From Cetobacterium sp. 8H (GTDB lineage: Bacteria > Fusobacteriota > Fusobacteriia > Fusobacteriales > Fusobacteriaceae), in NCBI RefSeq assembly GCF_014250675.1, contig NZ_JACHTG010000002.1, forward strand, positions 100,782 to 164,781: 64,000 nucleotides of DNA. Direction: 5' to 3'. The position numbers and the translations under genes were made by a program. A model generated the notes under the pieces. The model was not told where the DNA came from, made no database searches, and worked only from the letters and a program-made list of their open reading frames with translations. Positions 42,894 through 52,926 of the stretch are shown piece by piece (the first letter of the stretch is position 1; each line of letters opens with the position of its first letter).

Positions 42894-45800
42894 ATGGCAC
42901 TTTTTAATTTAATTTCTAAAATCTTTAAAACCCAAAATTTAGAAGAGAAATATAAGTTTAAAAATTCATATAGAGATAATATTATTGAAATTGAGATTTA
43001 TAAAGATGAAAAGAAAATTTATTTAACTGAATTTAATCAAAAAGAGTATGAATATCTTTTAAAAACTGATATTTTTCAAATGAATGAAGAAAAAAATATT
43101 TTAGAACTTCCATATGAAAACATATATGTTTTAGATGATGAAACAATAGAGTTTTTTAATTTACCAAAATATTTTTTAGGAACTTTAAGGATAGAAAATG
43201 ACACAAATTTCCTGAATAGATCTGGAGTTAAATTTAAAATAGAGTTTGTAGATACTGAAAATAGATATGAGTATAAATTTAAAAATTTAATTATCAGAGA
43301 AAGAGATGGAAGAAGATTTTTTCTAAAAGAGAAAGATTTTTATTTGGTACAGGAGATATTTTTATATAATAATGATGGTGAAAAAAATACAATTCCCACA
43401 GAGCAATATAAAATAGTTGAAAAAATTAGAAAATTAAAAGAAAAAAAAGAGATTTTATTAGGAAGTGATATCCAAAAAATTGGAGATATAGATATAGTTC
43501 AAAATTTAGAGCTAGACTTTGAAGAAAAAGATGAAAAAAATATGGAGATATTTCCAATATTAAAGGATGTTGAAAACTTTCCAGAAAAAATAATAGAGGC
43601 ATTTAAGAAAGAGTTTAAAGATAAAAGGTTACAAAAGATTTATACTTTAAAAATAGATGGAGAAGAGCACGAAATAGTGTTAAATAATGAGCTTTTAAAA
43701 GCTTTACAAGTTGTAAAAGAAAATGAAAGTACAATATCAAAAGAAAAGTTTATAAAAAAAGAGGGGCCAATATTTTCTGATGAAAGGATGGATATTGAAA
43801 ATTTAGATTATAATTATGGTCCTAGAGTAAAAGGGCTAGGTTATCTAAATTATAGAGCAACACCAGCCTTAAATAACTCAGATACTGAATGGTTCTCTTT
43901 TGAATTCCCATATATAGATACAACAGATGGAGAGCAAATTAGATTAAAACCAGAAAATTTAGATTATTTAGAAGGGCTATCTAATACAAATTTAGATTCA
44001 GAAGAGGAAATTTTAGTTAAACTAGAAACAGAAGATGGAGAAAGAAGTTTGTTTTTAAAGCAAAGAGATTTACAAAATGAAATTTTTAAGCTTAAAAATT
44101 CTTTTAAAGAGGTATTAGATTTTAAAAAATCAAAGGATTTAAAGAATATATTGAATCTTTTAGATGAGAATAATTGGGAGGGATATGCTGAGTATAAGGG
44201 GTGCTATGTAACTCCTCCTGAATCAAGAGAGTCGTTATTGAAATTGATAGATGATAAAGAGATCGAAGAAAATCAAAAAGTAGATAATGAAGCTGAAAAA
44301 GAAAAAGTTTTATTATTAAAGGATAATATAGAAGAGTTAGAGCATACAGAAGATAGTAGTAAAGTAAATATAGAGTATAAATATGAAAAGCCAGAATCTT
44401 TAAGAGAGGAGATCAATTTACTTCCTTATCAAAGAGATGGAGTTGCTATGATGCAAGGTCTTTATACTCAAAGTACAATAAATGGAGTTTTACTTTCTGA
44501 CGATATGGGACTTGGAAAAACACTTCAAATTTTAACCTTTTTAGCTTGGTTAAAAGAAAAAAAATTAGATTTTAGATCAATCATTGTAGTTCCAACATCA
44601 CTGATTACAAACTGGTACAATGAGGATAATAATAAAAAGAATCAAGGTGAAATTCAAAAGTTTTTCAAAGAAAAAATATTTAAAGTTGAAATATTAAAAG
44701 GAAAATTAAACAATGAAATTTTAAAGAGAATAAAAGAAAGTAATATATTAATACTTTCTTATGAAACTTTAAGAATAAATCAGATAGAGTTTGGAAAAAT
44801 AGAGTGGGATGTAATGGTTTGTGATGAAGCTCAAAAAATTAAAAATCCAACGACTTTATTAACTACGGCTATAAAAGCTCAAAATGTTAAATTTAAAATA
44901 GCTTGTAGTGCTACTCCAATAGAAAATACTATACTGGACTTATGGTGTCTAGTAGATTTTGTAAAACCTGGATTATTGGGAAGTTTAAAAGATTTTAAAA
45001 AGAAATATTCTATTAAAGATGCAGATGATGATGTTCTAGAAAAAATTAATGATGAACTAAAAAATAAGCTAAATAAAAGTTTTATAAGAAGAACAAAGGA
45101 TGTTTTAAACTCTCAAGGAAAAGAGTTTCCTAAAAAAATTGTTATTTATGAACATTTAAAATATTCAGAGGAGCAAAAAGAAAAATTGAATAAGCTTAAT
45201 CAAATGAAACTAGATGGAGCAAGTGTTCTTCCTTTAATTGGTAGTATGATAATGACTTGTAGTCACCCTAAGCTGATTGAAAAAGATGATGAGATAGGAC
45301 CAGACTTAGTGAAATTAGAAACTGATAGTTTAAAACTATTTAATGTAAAAAAAGTATTAGAACTGGTAAAAGAAAAAAATGAGAAAGCTATTATATTTAC
45401 AAAATATAGAAAAATGCAAAAGATACTTTCTATTCTAGTAAAAGAATGGTTTGGATTTAATCCAAATATTGTTAATGGAGATGACACTTCTGATATTAGA
45501 AGAAAAATATTAGATGAATATAGAAATAGTTCTGGATTTAATGTAATTATTCTATCTCCGGAAGCAGCTGGAGTGGGATTGAATATTGTAGAAGCTAACC
45601 ATGTTATTCATTATACAAGGCACTGGAACCCTGCAAAAGAGGAACAGGCAACAGATAGAGCATATAGAATTGGGCAGAAAAAAGATGTTTATGTTTACTA
45701 CCCGTTAGTTTCTCAAGATGAACGTTATGGAAGATTAGTATTTAATACGGCCGATGAATGGATTGAATCACCAAAATTTAACTTTTCTAAAGGTAGTTCT

Positions 45801-46352
45801 CCAGAAGAAAAGTTGAATAGAATTATATTAAAGAAAAAGAAGTTATTAAGGGATTTCTTTTTAGCTGCTCCAATAGACGTAGACAGTGATGATTTTGATG
45901 AATTTAAGGAAACAGAAGTTAAAGATAATACTATTTTGAATATTGAACATGTAGATTTATTAGATTGGTCTTATTTGGAAATTATAGCAATACTTCTAAT
46001 GGAAAAAGAGTATAAAGGAAATGGATATTTGACTAAAAGGAGTGGAGATTTTGGGGTGGATGGCTTGATTGAAGTAGGAAATAATGAAGCTATTGCTATT
46101 CAAGTGAAAAAAAGTAGAAACAAAGTGGGGAAAGAGGCATTAGAGGAAGTTTTATATGGTAGAAAAATCTATGAAAGAGAACTTAATTTAAAAATAAAAA
46201 AGGTGGTTGTAATAACTAATTCAGAGACTACAGACTCTTTAAGTGAGTGCAATTTAGAAAATATAGATATTATTGATAGAAAAAAACTAAGCTTATTATT
46301 ACAAAAATACAATATAACTTTAGATATGATAGAAAAATTTGGAAAGAATTAA
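42894..46352 (+). CDS. zorD: ZorD, Snf2-type helicase with Mrr-like nuclease end (Zorya type I)
   Basis: A 1152-residue protein. The first ~500 residues are a helicase-associated N-terminal region. The Snf2 motor (~505-960) has Walker A SDDMGLGKTLQ (~535), motif II VCDEAQKIKNP (~642), motif III CSATPIEN and motif VI ATDRAYRIGQ (~915). Residues ~1020-1150 form an Mrr-like restriction endonuclease domain: SGDFGVDGLIEV then AIAIQVKKS (D-x(n)-QxK). In Zorya type I this protein degrades phage DNA. A GGGGGGA ribosome site precedes the ATG. The gene is intact and ends the operon just before an IS relic. Confidence 0.88.
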   Translation: MALFNLISKIFKTQNLEEKYKFKNSYRDNIIEIEIYKDEKKIYLTEFNQKEYEYLLKTDIFQMNEEKNILELPYENIYVLDDETIEFFNLPKYFLGTLRIENDTNFLNRSGVKFKIEFVDTENRYEYKFKNLIIRERDGRRFFLKEKDFYLVQEIFLYNNDGEKNTIPTEQYKIVEKIRKLKEKKEILLGSDIQKIGDIDIVQNLELDFEEKDEKNMEIFPILKDVENFPEKIIEAFKKEFKDKRLQKIYTLKIDGEEHEIVLNNELLKALQVVKENESTISKEKFIKKEGPIFSDERMDIENLDYNYGPRVKGLGYLNYRATPALNNSDTEWFSFEFPYIDTTDGEQIRLKPENLDYLEGLSNTNLDSEEEILVKLETEDGERSLFLKQRDLQNEIFKLKNSFKEVLDFKKSKDLKNILNLLDENNWEGYAEYKGCYVTPPESRESLLKLIDDKEIEENQKVDNEAEKEKVLLLKDNIEELEHTEDSSKVNIEYKYEKPESLREEINLLPYQRDGVAMMQGLYTQSTINGVLLSDDMGLGKTLQILTFLAWLKEKKLDFRSIIVVPTSLITNWYNEDNNKKNQGEIQKFFKEKIFKVEILKGKLNNEILKRIKESNILILSYETLRINQIEFGKIEWDVMVCDEAQKIKNPTTLLTTAIKAQNVKFKIACSATPIENTILDLWCLVDFVKPGLLGSLKDFKKKYSIKDADDDVLEKINDELKNKLNKSFIRRTKDVLNSQGKEFPKKIVIYEHLKYSEEQKEKLNKLNQMKLDGASVLPLIGSMIMTCSHPKLIEKDDEIGPDLVKLETDSLKLFNVKKVLELVKEKNEKAIIFTKYRKMQKILSILVKEWFGFNPNIVNGDDTSDIRRKILDEYRNSSGFNVIILSPEAAGVGLNIVEANHVIHYTRHWNPAKEEQATDRAYRIGQKKDVYVYYPLVSQDERYGRLVFNTADEWIESPKFNFSKGSSPEEKLNRIILKKKKLLRDFFLAAPIDVDSDDFDEFKETEVKDNTILNIEHVDLLDWSYLEIIAILLMEKEYKGNGYLTKRSGDFGVDGLIEVGNNEAIAIQVKKSRNKVGKEALEEVLYGRKIYERELNLKIKKVVVITNSETTDSLSECNLENIDIIDRKKLSLLLQKYNITLDMIEKFGKN

Positions 46353-46382
46353 AATCATTGTGGGGGCTAGAACAATTTTAAT

Positions 46383-47061
46383 ATGAATAATATAGTTAAA
46401 TTTTTGGATGATAATTTAGAATATGCAAAACATGAAGTTATAGAGGATACTATTCATATAACTGTAGTTTCTAATAGAACTTTAGTAAAATGTCCGTATT
46501 GCTCTAAAGAATCTAAAAAATTACATTCATATTACGTTCGTAGTTTTCAAGATCTTCCTATTCAAGATAAAAAAGTTATTATTATGATAAAAAATAGAAA
46601 ATTTATTTGTGAAAATCAAGATTGTTCTAAAAAAATTTTTTCAGAAAATTTTAGTTGTATTGAAAAATCCAAGAAATCAAAGCGTCTAATAAAGTATATT
46701 ATAGATTTGTCTATGAGAATAAGCTCTATTGATGCGAGTAATATGCTAAGAAAAAATGTTGTCAATGTAGGAAAGAGTACTATATATAATATCTTAAAAA
46801 AAAGATATACATAGAGATTTATATAAATTTGATATTTGGTTAAAAAATGCTGCAAAATTAAATATAAGAGAGTTAAATAACTTTCTTGGTGGTATAAAAA
46901 GAGACAAAAAAGCTATAGAAAATGCTATTACTTATAGATATACAAATGCTTTAGCTGAAGGTAGTGTGAATAAATTAAAAACATTAAAAAAGACAATGTA
47001 TGGGAAAGCATCCTTTGAAACTTTAAGAAAAAAACTTCTATGGTACGAAAAAAATAAATAG
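46383..47061 (+). pseudogene. ISL3-family transposase remnant, internally deleted and frameshifted
   Basis: Residues 1-143 (46383-46814) match the N-terminus of ISL3 transposases: zinc ribbon CPYCSKES plus CENQDC, then a helix-turn-helix (NVGKSTIYNIL). A second fragment (about 46813-47061) in another frame is the C-terminal end, with AEGSVNKLKTLKKTMYGKASF, containing the last catalytic acidic residue (E). The central catalytic part (~200 residues) is deleted. The element lies between zorD and brxC and marks a past insertion or recombination point. Confidence 0.82.
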
Positions 47062-47090
47062 GTTCTAACCAACTAACGTTGGAAAGAACC
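47061..47090. repeat. Hairpin at the right edge of the IS relic
   Basis: GGTTCTaaCCAACtaacGTTGGaaAGAACC: two stacked stems with a 4-nt loop directly after the transposase remnant. It may be the old IS end or a weak terminator. I could not find a convincing partner inverted repeat on the left side. Confidence 0.45.
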
Positions 47091-47246
47091 ACATCTATTT
47101 TACAACAAACATAGTTTTTTTATTTTTTGTAATTTTTACGATTTTTTTGTAAGAGAGATTTATTAAAATATTAATGAAATAAGAAATTCAAACAAAAAAA
47201 GAAACATTAAATGAATAAAGTGCTTTATTAATAGGATTGTTTGAAG

Positions 47247-47252
47247 TATAAT
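47247..47252 (+). promoter_or_regulatory. Possible -10 of the brxC promoter
   Basis: TATAAT 38 nt before the brxC ATG; no good -35 at 17 nt (TTATTA). The rest of 47091-47289 is AT-rich, with no gene. Confidence 0.35.
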
Positions 47253-47289
47253 TATCTTATAAAGAAAAGAAGTTATTAGGGGAGAGAGT

Positions 47290-50200
47290 ATGATTGGAGA
47301 GAACATTTTAATAAAAGATACCTTAAAAAATGATATAGGTAGAAAAATAAATGGAGTTGTAAAAGCAGAAAACAATTTAGAAGCAACTATAGCTACAGAG
47401 TTAAGTGAATATGTAGTTACAGAGGAAGTAAGAAAGCATTTAACAAAGCTTTTTGATAGATATGTAGATTCACTTTTTAATAATACAGAGGATATGGGAG
47501 TTTGGATATCAGGATTCTTTGGATCAGGAAAATCACACTTTCTTAAAATGGTAGGATATATTATTGAAAATAAAGTGCATGGTGGAAAAAAAGCTACTGA
47601 TTACTTTAAAGATAAAATTAAAGATCCTATTCTTCAAAGCAATTTAGAGAAAGCTTCAGAAAAACCCACAGATGTTATACTATTTAATATTGATAATGTT
47701 ACTGATCATGGTGCTTTTTTAAATAAGGATTCAATTGTTGTAGCTTTTCTTAAAAAGTTTAATGAATATCAAGGATTCTCAAGGGAAGATATAAAAGTTG
47801 CTGACTTTGAAAGAATGGTTTGGAAAAAAGGTAAATTTCAAGAGTTTAAAGATGCCTTTGAAGAGGAAACTGGAGATACTTGGGAAGAGGGTAGAAGAAA
47901 TATTGACTTCAACGGAGATGAATTTATTGATGTTGTTGAAAATTTAGGTATAATGAGTAGAGAAAATGCTGAGAGATGGCTTGAAAAAGAAAGCGTTAAA
48001 TCTACCAGTGTAGAAAGCTTTTGTGATTTATTATCTGATTATTTAGCAGTAAAAGAAAAAGATCATAGAATAGTTTTCCTTGTGGACGAGATAGGACAGT
48101 ATATTGGAGATAAGTCAGAATTTATGCTAAACCTTCAAACTCTAATAGAACTTTTGGGAGTAAAATTCCAAGGAAAAGTATGGGTAGGAGTGACATCACA
48201 GCAAGATTTAGGAGCTATATTAGATTCTAATGATAGAAAGAAAAATGACTTTTCTAAAATTCAAGATAGATTTAAAACAATGTTACCACTATCAAGTGGA
48301 AATATAGATGAGGTTATAAAAAAGAGACTTTTAGAAAAAAGAGAGATTGAAGGAGAGGACTTACAAAACTTCTATGACAAAAAAAGAATTGATTTAGAGA
48401 ACCTAGTAAGTTTTGAAAAAAAGGGTATAACTTTAAGACTATATGATAATAAATATGATTTCTCTGAAACATATCCATTTATAGGGTATCAGTTTAATCT
48501 ACTTCAAACAGTTTTTGAAAAAGTTAGACACATGGGGCATTCAGGTCAGCATATGTCTAGAGGAGAAAGATCTCTTTTAAGTTCATTCCAAGAGGCTGGG
48601 ATTAGAGTTAGTGAGGAAAAAGTTGGAGCTTTAGTTCCATTTAACTATTTTTATGAGTCAATTGAGCAGTTCTTAGAGGATAATGCAAGAAGACCAATAA
48701 TGCACGCTAAAAATGATAAAGGTGTAGACGAGTTTGGAATTGAATTATTAAAGTTACTTTTCCTATTAAAAGGTATAAATGGTATTGAACCAAATTTAAA
48801 TACTTTAACAAGCTTTATGGTGGATTCTATAGATTGCGATAGAATAGAACTTGAAAGTAGAATAAAAAAAGCTTTAGCTAAACTTCAAAAAGAGGTTTTA
48901 ATCCAAAAAGATGGTGACGCATACTATTTCCTTACAAATGAGGAGCAGGATATAAATAAAGAGATTGCTGATGAAGATGTAGAGTTAGGAGCAGTATACA
49001 AAGCTTTAGATTCATATATATTTGAAGATATATGCCCTAAAAAAAGTATAACTGTTGAAGAAACTGGAAACAAATATAGCTTTAGTAGAAAAATAGATGA
49101 ATATCCTATGGGAAAATTTGGAGAACAACTTGATATAGTTATTCTTACTCCTAGTGCAGATGACTATAACAAAATCTCTTTACTTGGTACAAGAGGTGGC
49201 TATGATCTTATAATAAAACTTCCTGAAAATCATAATGAGTATTTAGCAGAGATAAAGTATTCTCTAAAAGTTGAATCTTACGTTAAAAAAACTCAGAGAG
49301 AAAATAGTAGAGAGATTATAGCTCAAATTTTAGAAAGTAAAGGAAGAGAAAACAAAAATAGAAAAAGAAGGATACAAAACGAGATAAAGGCAGCTTTAGA
49401 GGAAGCTGAAATTTATTTAGATGGACATAGAGTAGATATTAAAGCTAAAGATGCAGAAAAAGTTATAGAGGAATCTTTAAAGGCTTCAGCAAATAATAGA
49501 TTTAAAAATGCCAAACTTATTAAGAAAAAATATGATGAGGGAAGAATAAGAGATGTTCTTTCAACAGAGTTTGATAGTACTAACCAACTATTTAAATTAG
49601 ATTCAGACATGGAGAAAAATCAAAATATTGAAGCTATAAGAGAGGTTTTAAACAGAGTTACAAATTTAGATAAAAGAGGAGCAACTGTAACATTAAAAGA
49701 TTTAGTAGACTACTTTACAATTAAACCTTATGGGTGGGATCTATTCTCTGTAAATGGATTAGTTGCAGAGCTTTGGGTATACAAACGTATTAATTTAGAA
49801 GAATCAAAAGTTTTGGTAACTAATAAAAAAGAGGCTAGAGAGTACCTTACTAAGTCTCAAACTAAAACTCTTGAAAGATTAGTTATAACTCTAAGAGAAG
49901 AGATTGATAGAGAGCTAGTAAACAGAGTTAACAATGTTTTGAAAAAACTATGGGGAACAGAGTTTGAAGTAAAGGGTGACTCACCAAAAGAGGAGCTATT
50001 CTCAATTATTGAAAAAAGAAAAAATTTAGCTATTATGCATAAAAAAGAGTGTGAAGCTAAAAAATACCCTGGAGTGAAACTATTAAAATCTTGGATAGAT
50101 CTTTTAGATGATATAGTTACATTAAAAGGAAAACCAGAAAAGGTGTTAAAAGAGTTTATCCAAATGGAGGATGAACTATTAGAATTAAATGAAAAAGAAG

Positions 50201-51021
50201 CAACAGTTGAAGATTTCTTTAAAACTGCTAAAAAAGATAAGTTTGATAATGGAGTTAAAAAGCTTCGTGAACTAGATCAATTAAGTGATTACTTGGGAGA
50301 GTTAAAGAATAGCTCATCATATAGTAGACTTAGAGAGATAAGAGAGATGGAGTATCCTTATAGCTGTATAAGAGAGATAGATGGACTTTTAGATTCATTA
50401 AAAGAGGAAGAGACTAAGATAATAGAGGAAGAGAAAACCAATCTTTTAGCAAAAGCTGAAAAGAGTTTCCAAAAACTTCAAAATATTTTAAAAGATAAAG
50501 AGGAGATATTAAAAGAGGCAGAAAGAAAGTCTGAAGAGTTTAAAAAAGAGATTGTAGATATTAAAGACAGCTCTATTTTTACAAAGGAAAGAAGATTAAA
50601 CAACGCTATCTTAGATATTGAGAATAACTATAGAAGAGGTATCAGAAATGATGTTTCAACTTTTGAAAGAGAGATTTTAGAAGAGTTAGAGAAGAAGGAC
50701 TCTGTTGACGAACTAATAAAAAGAGTTCGTTTAACATTTGAAAATCTTAAATCTGAATGCAATACTAGAAAAATAGAGGAGCTAGAGGGACTTTTAAAAA
50801 TAGCCGAATCAGAAAAAGATGGCTTTGTAAATGAAGCTAGTGGTAAAATGGTTAAAAAGCAAAGAGTTTCTATGAAAAAAATAGCTATAAAAACAAAGTA
50901 TAATGTAGCTACAGAATCAGATGTAGAAACATATATAGAGGAGTTAGAAAAAGAGATAGCAGCATTAAAAGCTAAAATGTTAGAGGCAGTAAAAGAGAAT
51001 AAAATAGTAGATATAAATTAA
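47290..51021 (+). CDS. brxC: BREX P-loop protein BrxC
   Basis: A 1243-residue cytoplasmic ATPase. Walker A GFFGSGKSHFLK lies at ~76-87 and the Walker B-like FLVDEIGQYIGD at ~260-270. The C-terminal ~400 residues are long coiled-coil helices. Sequence start (IKDTLKNDIGRKINGVVKAE) and length fit BrxC of BREX, a phage-exclusion system in which PglX methylates host DNA. GGGGAGAGAG precedes the ATG. In type 1 BREX, brxA and brxB normally lie upstream; here the IS relic and zorD do. A terminator follows, and RloAB separates it from pglX. Confidence 0.9.
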   Translation: MIGENILIKDTLKNDIGRKINGVVKAENNLEATIATELSEYVVTEEVRKHLTKLFDRYVDSLFNNTEDMGVWISGFFGSGKSHFLKMVGYIIENKVHGGKKATDYFKDKIKDPILQSNLEKASEKPTDVILFNIDNVTDHGAFLNKDSIVVAFLKKFNEYQGFSREDIKVADFERMVWKKGKFQEFKDAFEEETGDTWEEGRRNIDFNGDEFIDVVENLGIMSRENAERWLEKESVKSTSVESFCDLLSDYLAVKEKDHRIVFLVDEIGQYIGDKSEFMLNLQTLIELLGVKFQGKVWVGVTSQQDLGAILDSNDRKKNDFSKIQDRFKTMLPLSSGNIDEVIKKRLLEKREIEGEDLQNFYDKKRIDLENLVSFEKKGITLRLYDNKYDFSETYPFIGYQFNLLQTVFEKVRHMGHSGQHMSRGERSLLSSFQEAGIRVSEEKVGALVPFNYFYESIEQFLEDNARRPIMHAKNDKGVDEFGIELLKLLFLLKGINGIEPNLNTLTSFMVDSIDCDRIELESRIKKALAKLQKEVLIQKDGDAYYFLTNEEQDINKEIADEDVELGAVYKALDSYIFEDICPKKSITVEETGNKYSFSRKIDEYPMGKFGEQLDIVILTPSADDYNKISLLGTRGGYDLIIKLPENHNEYLAEIKYSLKVESYVKKTQRENSREIIAQILESKGRENKNRKRRIQNEIKAALEEAEIYLDGHRVDIKAKDAEKVIEESLKASANNRFKNAKLIKKKYDEGRIRDVLSTEFDSTNQLFKLDSDMEKNQNIEAIREVLNRVTNLDKRGATVTLKDLVDYFTIKPYGWDLFSVNGLVAELWVYKRINLEESKVLVTNKKEAREYLTKSQTKTLERLVITLREEIDRELVNRVNNVLKKLWGTEFEVKGDSPKEELFSIIEKRKNLAIMHKKECEAKKYPGVKLLKSWIDLLDDIVTLKGKPEKVLKEFIQMEDELLELNEKEATVEDFFKTAKKDKFDNGVKKLRELDQLSDYLGELKNSSSYSRLREIREMEYPYSCIREIDGLLDSLKEEETKIIEEEKTNLLAKAEKSFQKLQNILKDKEEILKEAERKSEEFKKEIVDIKDSSIFTKERRLNNAILDIENNYRRGIRNDVSTFEREILEELEKKDSVDELIKRVRLTFENLKSECNTRKIEELEGLLKIAESEKDGFVNEASGKMVKKQRVSMKKIAIKTKYNVATESDVETYIEELEKEIAALKAKMLEAVKENKIVDIN

Positions 51022-51035
51022 TATTAAAGAAATAG

Positions 51036-51076
51036 ACCTGCCATGAGCTATATGCAACAATGGCAGGTTTTTTTTC
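51036..51076 (+). terminator. Terminator after brxC
   Basis: ACCTGCCAT / ATGGCAGGT, a 9-bp stem with a 15-nt loop followed by eight T residues, 15 nt after the brxC stop. Confidence 0.85.
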
Positions 51077-51078
51077 AA

Positions 51079-51101
51079 GATAAACAAAAAAATTGTTTAT
51101 C
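51079..51101. promoter_or_regulatory. Dyad overlapping the -35 of the rloA promoter
   Basis: GATAAACAA (51079-51087) and TTGTTTATC (51093-51101) are perfect inverted copies around five A. The right arm contains the -35 hexamer, so it may be an operator as well as a second terminator-like hairpin (TTTT follows). Confidence 0.5.
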
Positions 51102-51121
51102 TTTTCTAAAAGTGCTATAAT
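51093..51121 (+). promoter_or_regulatory. Promoter of the rloA-rloB pair
   Basis: TTGTTT, 17-nt spacer, TATAAT; 24 nt before the rloA ATG. Its position just after the brxC terminator means the inserted pair is expressed independently, and pglX probably depends on it. Confidence 0.7.
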
Positions 51122-51145
51122 AAAAGAAAAATGAGGAGGATTTAG

Positions 51146-52309
51146 ATGCTTTTAGAATTTAAAATAGGTGGCTATTGTTCTTTTAAAGAGATGCAAGAGT
51201 TGTATTTAACTCCATATCCAGGAACAAGGATAAAAAACACTAAGTATGAAGATAATTTTTTTGAAATAAAAAAAAATAGAGTTATGAAATCCAGCGTTAT
51301 CTTTGGATCTAATGCCTCTGGTAAAACTAATTTAGTTTTAGGTTTAGAGAGATTTATAGAGATTATTCAAAATGGATTGGATTTGAAAAAAGATTTTTCT
51401 GAAAATAAATTAAACAACTCTTCAGAATCTATAAAATTTGAAATATCAGTTTTAGGAAAAGATGAAAAAATATATAATTATTATTTAGAGTATAATTTTG
51501 CTAATATAATAGAAGAGCATTTAACTTGTAATGAAAAAATTATATTTAAATTTGAAAATAACAGTTTAGAATCAAATTCTAAAAAAATATCTACAGATAT
51601 TGAAAAGGTTTTTTCCATAAAATCAACAGAAACTATATTAAAAAAGTTAAAAGATTTTGAGATTGAAGAGATAACAATGTTAATAGAAGAGAGTAAAAAT
51701 ATTGTTATAAAAAGAGATTTATTATTTAACTTAGAATCTAAGAATATAAAATATAATATAAATAAAACTGGTAAGGAAAAGCTAGAAAAAGAGAAAGAAA
51801 AGGTTTTAGATATATTAAAGCTTTTAGATTATACTATTTGTGATTTTCAATTAGAAAAAGATGGGGATATTAATAAAGAGGAGATTTATCAGGTTATAAT
51901 CATAAGAGAAAATACTGAAAATAATGAAAGAAAAAATTATTATTTAAGAGATGAATCTGAAGGAATAAAGAAAATAATGAATTTAATTTATGATATATTA
52001 GATATTTATGAAGGGAAAACAATATTCATAGATGAACTAGACTCTTCTATAAGTACTCAAACTTTAATTCAAATATTTAATAATATTGTAAATACAAAAA
52101 ATAATAGCAAGGGACAACTGATAGTAACTTCTCACAATCTATTTTTATTTAATAACAATATTTTTGAACCACAACAAATTTATATTGTTAATAAAAAAAT
52201 AGATTTAACTTCTGAAATCTATTCTTTATCAGAATTTAATATTAGAACTGAAAAAGAAAACTTATACCAAGATTTTTTAAAAGGTAAATTTGGTGGTATG
52301 AATGGCTAG
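51146..52309 (+). CDS. rloA: RloA-like AAA ATPase (AbiL / RloAB type)
   Basis: A 387-residue ABC-type ATPase (AAA_15/21). GSNASGKTNL is the Walker A (~55-64), YYLRDESEGIKKI an ABC-signature-like segment, FIDELDS the Walker B and LIVTSHN the switch His. GAGGAGG precedes the ATG. It is followed by, and overlaps by 8 nt, an RloB gene. RloA/RloB pairs (also called AbiLi/AbiLii) are abortive-infection type defence modules often found inside R-M and BREX loci. The ATPase senses phage and the partner acts. Confidence 0.82.
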   Translation: MLLEFKIGGYCSFKEMQELYLTPYPGTRIKNTKYEDNFFEIKKNRVMKSSVIFGSNASGKTNLVLGLERFIEIIQNGLDLKKDFSENKLNNSSESIKFEISVLGKDEKIYNYYLEYNFANIIEEHLTCNEKIIFKFENNSLESNSKKISTDIEKVFSIKSTETILKKLKDFEIEEITMLIEESKNIVIKRDLLFNLESKNIKYNINKTGKEKLEKEKEKVLDILKLLDYTICDFQLEKDGDINKEEIYQVIIIRENTENNERKNYYLRDESEGIKKIMNLIYDILDIYEGKTIFIDELDSSISTQTLIQIFNNIVNTKNNSKGQLIVTSHNLFLFNNNIFEPQQIYIVNKKIDLTSEIYSLSEFNIRTEKENLYQDFLKGKFGGMNG

Positions 52310-52913
52310 AACAGATAAAAGAAAAACCAAAGAGGAAAAATTTAAAATAAATTTTTTAGTTGAAGGTCCTACTGAAAAATACTATTTTACAGATTTTTTA
52401 AAAGATATATCATATAAAATAAAAATAGATATAAAATCAGTTAATGGTGGAGGATATAGAGATTTTAAAAATGATATTGATAAAAACAAACACATCTACG
52501 ACATTATTATAGTTATTGCTGATATGGATAGATTGGAAAAGCTACCTCATGAAAAAGAAAGGTTACAAGAGCTTATAAAACTTCTTAACAGAGAAAATCT
52601 AAAAAATAATATATTTTTAACTAATAAAAATATTGAAGATTGGATTAAAAGTACATTAAAGGAAAAAGTAGTAAGTTTAGAAGGGTATTTAGGATATTCA
52701 GGAGGCAGTAAAGGGAAAGAAGATATTTATAAAAGACTATGTGATAAAGATAGTAGCTTTGAAAAAGCTCAAACTTGTTTTAAAGAGAGAGATTTATACT
52801 ATTTAAAAAAAGATTTTGAAAAAGGTAAAATCGAAGAGGGTAACATTAATAAAAAACAGAGTAATCTAATTTATTTCATAGAATACTTAAAAAAATTAAA
52901 AACTATAAATTAG
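52302..52913 (+). CDS. rloB: RloB-like protein (AbiLii), TOPRIM-type
   Basis: A 203-residue protein. The N-terminal FLVEGPTEKYYF gives the conserved Glu of a TOPRIM-like fold, and IIVIADMDR the second acidic pair (DxD); the C-terminal part is basic and helical (IEDWIKSTL). RloB is the probable nuclease partner of RloA. Overlap of 8 nt with rloA indicates coupling. pglX starts 13 nt after its stop. Confidence 0.82.
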   Translation: MARTDKRKTKEEKFKINFLVEGPTEKYYFTDFLKDISYKIKIDIKSVNGGGYRDFKNDIDKNKHIYDIIIVIADMDRLEKLPHEKERLQELIKLLNRENLKNNIFLTNKNIEDWIKSTLKEKVVSLEGYLGYSGGSKGKEDIYKRLCDKDSSFEKAQTCFKERDLYYLKKDFEKGKIEEGNINKKQSNLIYFIEYLKKLKTIN

Positions 52914-52926
52914 GGGATGGGTAGAT

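Noticed and set aside
46353..47090. Complete ISL3 insertion sequence with terminal inverted repeats
   Set aside because: The catalytic middle of the transposase is missing, and the left flank has no clear match to the right-end sequence.
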